From: Diphasiastrum complanatum
Lineage: Eukaryota; Streptophyta; Lycopodiopsida; Lycopodiales; Lycopodiaceae
Direction of reading: 5' to 3'
DNA: 64,000 bases
NCBI GenBank assembly: GCA_029204225.1
Contig: CM055096.1
Location: forward strand, 40,814,519 to 40,878,518
Below the pieces are notes generated by a model. The model did not search any database, was not told where the DNA came from, and worked only from the letters and a program-made list of their open reading frames with translations. Position 1 is the stretch's first letter. Each line of letters opens with the position of its first letter. Positions 59,038 to 64,000 of this stretch are shown here, one piece after another. The position numbers and the translations under genes are program-made.

Positions 59038-59209
59038 CTTACATACACTTTTGTATTTGTGTGCGTGGGCCCCATGCATGCATATACATTGGCCACTATC
59101 CAGCCTCCAAGTGGTAGTGCATATTCAATTTAGCCACTTTTTTATTTATTGACCACCTTTTCATTTCTTGATCTTATCACCTTATGATTAATGTATAACG
59201 GGCCACTTG

Positions 59210-59211
<2 letters not shown>

Positions 59212-59271
<60 letters not shown>

Positions 59272-59292
59272 CAAAAGCCAGATTGCGCTCTT

Positions 59293-59317
<25 letters not shown>
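59212..59317. repeat. (CT)n(CA)n and (GT)n microsatellites
   Basis: CT from 59212, CA from 59243 to 59271, and GT from 59293 to 59317, split by 20 bp. CA and GT runs could pair as a hairpin. Confidence 0.96.
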
Positions 59318-59324
<7 letters not shown>

Positions 59325-59450
59325 CAACTCACATAGGAATAGAAAGAAACGAGACAAGGAGGAGGGTTGTTTTCCTTGACAGCTGACCATTTGGAAATCC
59401 TAACTGCATAAAATTTCAATTATAAGGGAGGGCGATGACTCCTCTCACCA

Positions 59451-60230
59451 TCACAACCTAAATCCATCAACTCTACCAAAATAGAGTGAGTTGGCATTAC
59501 AACCCAACCAATCGCATTGTTGCAGAGAGTATCCTCGAAACAAAATGAAAGTGGCACCAAAAGCTTCCAAAGCCATACGTCGATGTCTGGTGCGCTCCTT
59601 GTAGATTGCGTTTAACTTTGTTTCAAGCTGCACATTTCGTGCCTTCATTGTCTGCAACTCATCTCCCAACATTGAGGCTCTTGACTTCAGCTCTACGAGC
59701 TACTGCAAGAGCTCATGCTCTTTTTCAAATAGTATTTCAGCCAAAAAACTGCTAGATGCCAAGAGACCTTGAGATTATGTAATATACTTTGATGTAAAAC
59801 TTGTTTCAATTGTATCATAATTGCTACAACTATATCATTTGATCCGGAGACCAGTTGCAAGGCAATGTTTGTTGTGAAAGAGCCTGAGTACTTTCAGCCC
59901 TCTGTATGCTAGACAGAGGTGGATCTTTCTCAACTAACTCCACATCCTCTGAGGTCACACAAAAATGGCCTTTCTTCTAAACGAGAGTCCCTGATGATTT
60001 GTACAATGTTGACACTTATTTGTAGGTCCATAATCAAGAGTTGTCTCGATACATGTTAATGGGCCACTAGACGCATGTTCTCATCGAATAGGACTACAAC
60101 ATGCAAATTCTTCATCCGTATCTCTATCAAAATTTAGGCACTCTTTTTCATCTTTAGCTTGAGATTCAAAATTATCGAGTGGGTTTTGTTCTTTTTCTCC
60201 AGATCAAGAAGCAGCCATAACACAGCCCAT
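59451..60230 (-). pseudogene. Decayed coiled-coil gene fragment, family unknown
   Basis: Minus-strand text has host-gene character. EKEHELLQ-stop-LVELKSRASM then GDELQTMKARNVQLETKL and NAIYKERTRHRRMALEAFGA (59740-59560) form a predicted coiled coil. Further 5', in other frames, are VELVEKDPPLSSIQRAES (about 59930) and EKEQNPLDNFESQAKDEK (about 60190-60140). Frameshifts and stops separate them. No domain name can be given. Confidence 0.4.
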
Positions 60231-60255
60231 TAGTTGTGATAGGATCTGCTTCTGA

Positions 60256-60338
60256 AATCATTGTGTGTGTGTCTCTCTCTCTCTCTCGCTCGCTCACTCA
60301 CTCACTCACTCACTCACACACACACACACACACACACA

Positions 60339-60398
<60 letters not shown>

Positions 60399-60538
60399 AG
60401 TGTAGATTGCAAAATCTGTGTGTGTGTGTGTGTGTGTGTGTGTTTCTCTCTCTCTCTCTCTCTCAAACACACACGCACACACACACAATGACAAATTACA
60501 CTGTCATTGTGTGTGTGCGTCTCTCTCTCTCTCTCATG
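60256..60538. repeat. Complex CT/TCAC/AC/GT microsatellite cluster
   Basis: Alternating GT, CT, TCAC, AC, CT, AC, GT, CT and AC blocks, broken by short unique pieces (GGAGTGTAGATTGC, AATGACAAATTACAC). Long frames here are artefacts. Confidence 0.97.
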
Positions 60539-61041
60539 GATTTTTCTTTATCTTAAGATACCTCCCTTTGACAAATCACACCAAAAAAAAGACTCCTAAT
60601 CTAAAGGTCCTAAACTTTTACCACCCCTAACCTCTATTGTACTATTAAAAAATTTTCCACCAACTTTTGCTAGATAAGCTCTAAGACAATTTTAAGCTTA
60701 GCTTAAACGAACGGACAGAATTGGATGCTACCCCATCAGAGCAAAACACCACCTTCCACAAAGTGTCCTCATAGACCACTATATATCACCTACTCTCGAC
60801 CGATGTTTCTTCACAATACAGAGTGAAGAGAGGTATGCAATCTGATCATTGTTGGAAGTGCGCCCTATCAAGCTCGGGTTTGTTAATTTCTACTATATGG
60901 TCTGTAGCTTGCTTCATCTCTTATTGAGTCATTCATCTCTTGAAGTTACGTATTCTTTCTTTGTTGAGTGTAGGATGTATTCTCACTACACAACAAGGAT
61001 CATAGCATTTTTTTCAAAGTTATGCTTGGTTGATGATCTGA
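60539..61041. other. Non-coding sequence, nothing recognised
   Basis: AT-rich. A 132-codon plus frame (60849-61247) runs into the periodic repeat and has no domain. Confidence 0.4.
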
Positions 61042-61244
61042 TGTCCAAGCGATGGATCATTTCCCAAAATGTGGTTTATTCTATGAGAGAAATAATCTGC
61101 TGTCCAACGATAGAGCATGCTCAAATTTCTACCTCAATTGATATGAAAAATAGTTTGTTGTCCACAGCGATGGACCTGCGATTGATCATACCCAAAATGT
61201 CGGCTTCTAAGATGTATAAAACAATCCAATGTCCAACGATGGAC
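61042..61244. repeat. Four spaced copies of TGTCCA(A)CGATGGA
   Basis: Copies start at 61042, 61101, 61159 and 61230, spaced 59, 58 and 71 bp. Each is an imperfect palindrome (TCCA..TGGA). Related copies occur reversed at about 57020-57046 and 57094-57112. Confidence 0.75.
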
Positions 61245-61436
61245 TAATGCTATATTTTCACACTCCTTTTTGGTCATGAAGTCTGCAAGCCAGCGTTGGC
61301 TACACATATATCTATTATGTTTTTTCATAAGCATAAGTTTCATGCTACAAAAGACAACGATGATGCATGCATAGGTTTTGCAATGAATGTAGTTTTTGAT
61401 CAGTTCACAATTCATGTATATGAGAACGATGGTTGT

Positions 61437-61954
61437 TGCTAATCTGACTGTGTCGATATGATCATCACCCAGTTTTCATATGTAGGAGGCAAACTTGAAA
61501 GCAATGTCATAATTGTGTCTTGATTGTCGATGGTTGATCCAACAACTGTCATCTGCTGCAAGAGATTCTTAAACTGGTTGATGTGATTCTGAAGTGAATC
61601 CCCATTCGACATCTTGAGTGTGAAGAATTTTCTTCTGAAATGCAACTTGGAATTCACGTCCCTCACATCATATAGTGAGCTCAAGATTTTTCATACTTCT
61701 TTCGAAGTTTGAGCTTCGGATACGTGGCCAATCTGAGTATTTGATATATTAAGTATGATAAGCACAAAAGGTTTAGCAATGTTTGATTTCCATTTTGAGT
61801 CAGCTGTGTCATCTTCAAGCTTCAATTCGATACCTGTGACAACGTCCCACAACTCGTTGGCGATTAGCAAGGTTTTCATCTTAAATTTCCACAAATAATA
61901 ATTGGATCCATTAAGCTTGTCTACGATGAGACTGGCTTTGTTTTGAGAATCCAT
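61437..61954 (-). pseudogene. Ty1/copia gag, family 1
   Basis: The gag starts MDSQNKASLIVDKLNGSNYY at 61954 and continues with LWKFKMKTLLIANELWDVV. After a shift near 61690, the frame 61684-61439 holds LHFRRKFFTLKMSNGDSLQN, HINQFKNLLQQMTVVG and MTLLSSLPPTYENWV (UBN2 core). Homology with 9940-10447 ends near 61437, where the element is truncated. Confidence 0.88.
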
Positions 61955-62115
61955 TTGGAAGTTAGTCTGTCGATAAATCGATGACTTAAGAATGATACCG
62001 TGTGACACTACAATTGAAAATCAATTATCTGATACTGAAATTTGATACCACTATTGAAGAATAGATATGGCTCTGATACTATGAAGAGTATCTAATAATA
62101 GAGCTGTAATGATCA

Positions 62116-62126
62116 CTCTGATACCA
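62116..62126 (-). other. PBS of copia family 1
   Basis: TGGTATCAGAG on the minus strand directly abuts the LTR end, a perfect iMet-type site. Confidence 0.9.
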
Positions 62127-63049
62127 TGTTGGGAGAAGGAAGGGAAGAGTCGATAAGTCAAAGTCTATTGACGAACTATCGAGTGCAGTCTTATGCATGA
62201 CTACGTCTATCATAAATCAAACAAGGCTATCATGACAATTGACATGTTTGATCTTTTGGCAACTAACTTTGAAATCATTAGTACTAAAGTGATTTCGTAG
62301 CCAAACAATTATAGAGTGAAAGAGATGTATAGAATATTGCAATATTGAAGTATTCAATAGATCAAACGAAACAATAAGAGCTTTATCAACACTGAAAACT
62401 ACAGAGAAGTATACATTCTGACATAATACTGAACACAATAAGAAAATAGATTGATTCAATAAGTAGCATGTACAAAGTCAGATAACCGTGTACTCTAAGC
62501 TATCTCTAAGTAGTTGATAACTCTATTTGATGCACTTCCGCTGATAAGCATTAAGCGTTAATAACAATCTTCAAAACATCACGATGATAGAACTATGAGT
62601 CTTTTGAAAAGAAGAACTCTTACTCGTGTTGTATTCTTCTCACTATTGCTAGTGTGTTCTCTAACGAACAGCTATTTATACTAAAGCAATTTAAGCTTCT
62701 CCAATTAGGGTAGCTTAATTTGGTCATAGGTCGCAATTGGCAGTTAGTCACAATGCGATATCATCCATCCAGTTAGGACTTCTTGGAAATTTACTTGCAA
62801 AGTGGTTAGGGCAAGTCTTTAGCTTCATAACACGCGGAGACAGTAACTGTCTTCCTTCGACGTCTTCAACTTCTCCGATAGTTCGTCAAAGTCGTCCGAT
62901 ATGTCAGAGCCACCTGTTAAGCGATTTTCGAGTATTTCTGCAAATTGTGTAGAAGCACAAATAAAACTGCAAAAGTGAATAAATGAATGGATGTAGATTA
63001 AAGATCAATTATTCGGATGAATCACTCCCGATAGTAGAATAATCCAACA
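62127..63049 (-). mobile_element. Full-length 5' LTR, copia family 1
   Basis: This 923-bp unit reads TGTTGGATTATT..CTTCTCCCAACA on the minus strand, with 6-bp terminal inverted repeats TGTTGG/CCAACA. It matches 614-1529 over its whole length, with many substitutions. Confidence 0.92.
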
Positions 63050-63664
63050 ATATTCACATTTGTTGCTAAAATAGATGCTAACAACTACAAAACAATTACT
63101 GGCACATGACATAAGAGGTGTCATATGCTTAGTTATGGTTGATATAGGAAGTGAATAACATCACAATTGAATAGAGATGTCTTTTTGATAGGCTCCCACA
63201 TGAGTTAAGGGCATTCTAAATTGAAGATGATGTCATTTGAAATTGCAAATGGGTGAGTAATTTTTCGCAAAACAGTAAGTGACATCTTTCATCCTACCTT
63301 GGTAATTTTGTGGTCATGTATTCAGATGAAACAATATTTTTTAGTATGATATGGATTGAATATGTTGCACGGTTGCAAAGAAAGTTATAGGTCTTAGTAC
63401 GTTTACAAATTCTATGCTAAGGACTCAAACATAAATTTGTCCTAAATGCAAGAGGTGTGGTACACAGAGCGCATTTAAGACTGTAAGGAGCAAGTGCATA
63501 TGATGGTACTATGGAATACAAAGGATGTCCTTAATTGGCTGCACCTTGAACTATTCAAGACATGAACTTTTTCTTTAGGATGGTGTTTGGTACTATTGAT
63601 TCACCGATATGATATTCACATATTGCAGCACCTTTGTCAGCACCTTTGTCAAATGTCACAAAAG
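63050..63664. other. Non-coding flank
   Basis: No recognised gene. It may include decayed polymerase sequence preceding the RNase H fragment. Confidence 0.4.
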
Positions 63665-64000
63665 GGAGTCCTGAGAATGGACTACTCAAGGATAAATGGG
63701 GGGCCTATGAGTAGGAGGCTTTTGATAGGCTCAAGCGTGAAATGGTCACTACTTATGTGTTGCAAATAGCTGATTCAAGTGCGTCATTTACTTTGAAAAC
63801 AAATGCAAACAACATGGTTGTAGGTGGTGTTGTGCTTGGGTGGCCTCGAATTTGGGAATCTCAAATGGTTAACCAAATTATGACTAGTAATTACTTGTAA
63901 TTGTGTACTCGACATTGCTACCTATGTGATGCAAATTATTGTTTTTACAAGATCACCATATAGTGAAGTACTCAAGTGATATGTCAAATTTGAATGGTTC
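63665..64000 (+). pseudogene. Ty3/gypsy RT-RNase H fragment, cut by window end
   Basis: EAFDRLKREMVTTYVLQIAD (about 63708-63770) followed by FTLKTNANNMVVGGVVL resembles the gypsy RT-RNase H connection and RNase H start. The first catalytic Asp of the usual T-D-A box is replaced by Asn (TNAN). Stops follow. It continues past the window. Confidence 0.6.

Noticed and set aside
60849-61247. 132-codon forward frame
   Set aside because: It spans the spaced TGTCCAACGATGGA repeat and has no domain or conserved neighbour.

Overview
The window is nuclear DNA from a land plant with a large, repeat-rich genome. The evidence is decayed Ty1/copia and Ty3/gypsy retrotransposons on both strands, plant-type tRNA-iMet primer-binding sites, a Helitron remnant, a hAT-type transposase gene with spliceosomal introns, very long CT/GA/TA microsatellites, and two host genes of plant families. 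Lineage cannot be fixed more closely. No tRNA, rRNA, CRISPR or bacterial-type operon was seen.

Host genes. The main one is MED11 (Mediator subunit 11), on the + strand in three coding exons at 19734-19805, 19930-20046 and 32902-33084. All splice junctions are GT..AG in phase 0 and the 123-codon frame is open. Intron 2 is about 12.9 kb and filled with transposable elements: a copia remnant (20834-23095), a reverse-strand LTR (23237-23581), a gypsy remnant with a 3' LTR (23815-27660) and a GC-rich hAT/DUF659 gene (28620-32119). The second is a germin-like protein first exon (55941-56260) that stops against a reverse-strand copia fragment. A decayed coiled-coil gene lies at about 59451-60230 (- strand).

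Layout. 1-4.8 kb: CT repeat, full copia LTR, gypsy gag-RT remnant, hairpin array. 4.8-7.7 kb: reverse gypsy gag, leader, PBS, LTR, second palindrome cluster. 7.8-11.6 kb: reverse copia element. 11.6-12.6 kb: unrecognised coiled-coil frame and a 25-bp minisatellite. 12.6-14.5 kb: gypsy pol. 14.5-17.2 kb: LTR-containing segments whose breakpoints match an inversion. 19.7-33.1 kb: MED11. 33.6-41.5 kb: two gypsy copies of one chromodomain family with LTRs. 41.5-43.5 kb: reverse Helitron N-terminal remnant. 44.9-48.4 kb: copia element. 50.7-54.2 kb: reverse copia and gypsy gag-protease. 54.6-57.1 kb: copia gag, germin-like exon, reverse copia. 57-61 kb: microsatellites and small repeats. 61.4-63.05 kb: reverse copia gag, PBS and LTR. 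63.7 kb to end: gypsy RNase H remnant.

Apart from MED11, and perhaps the germin-like exon, nothing looks like an intact functional gene. Every element examined carries stops, frameshifts or deletions. The least explained structure is the array of five short hairpins at 4253-4465, which share a loop sequence but have different, complementary stems.
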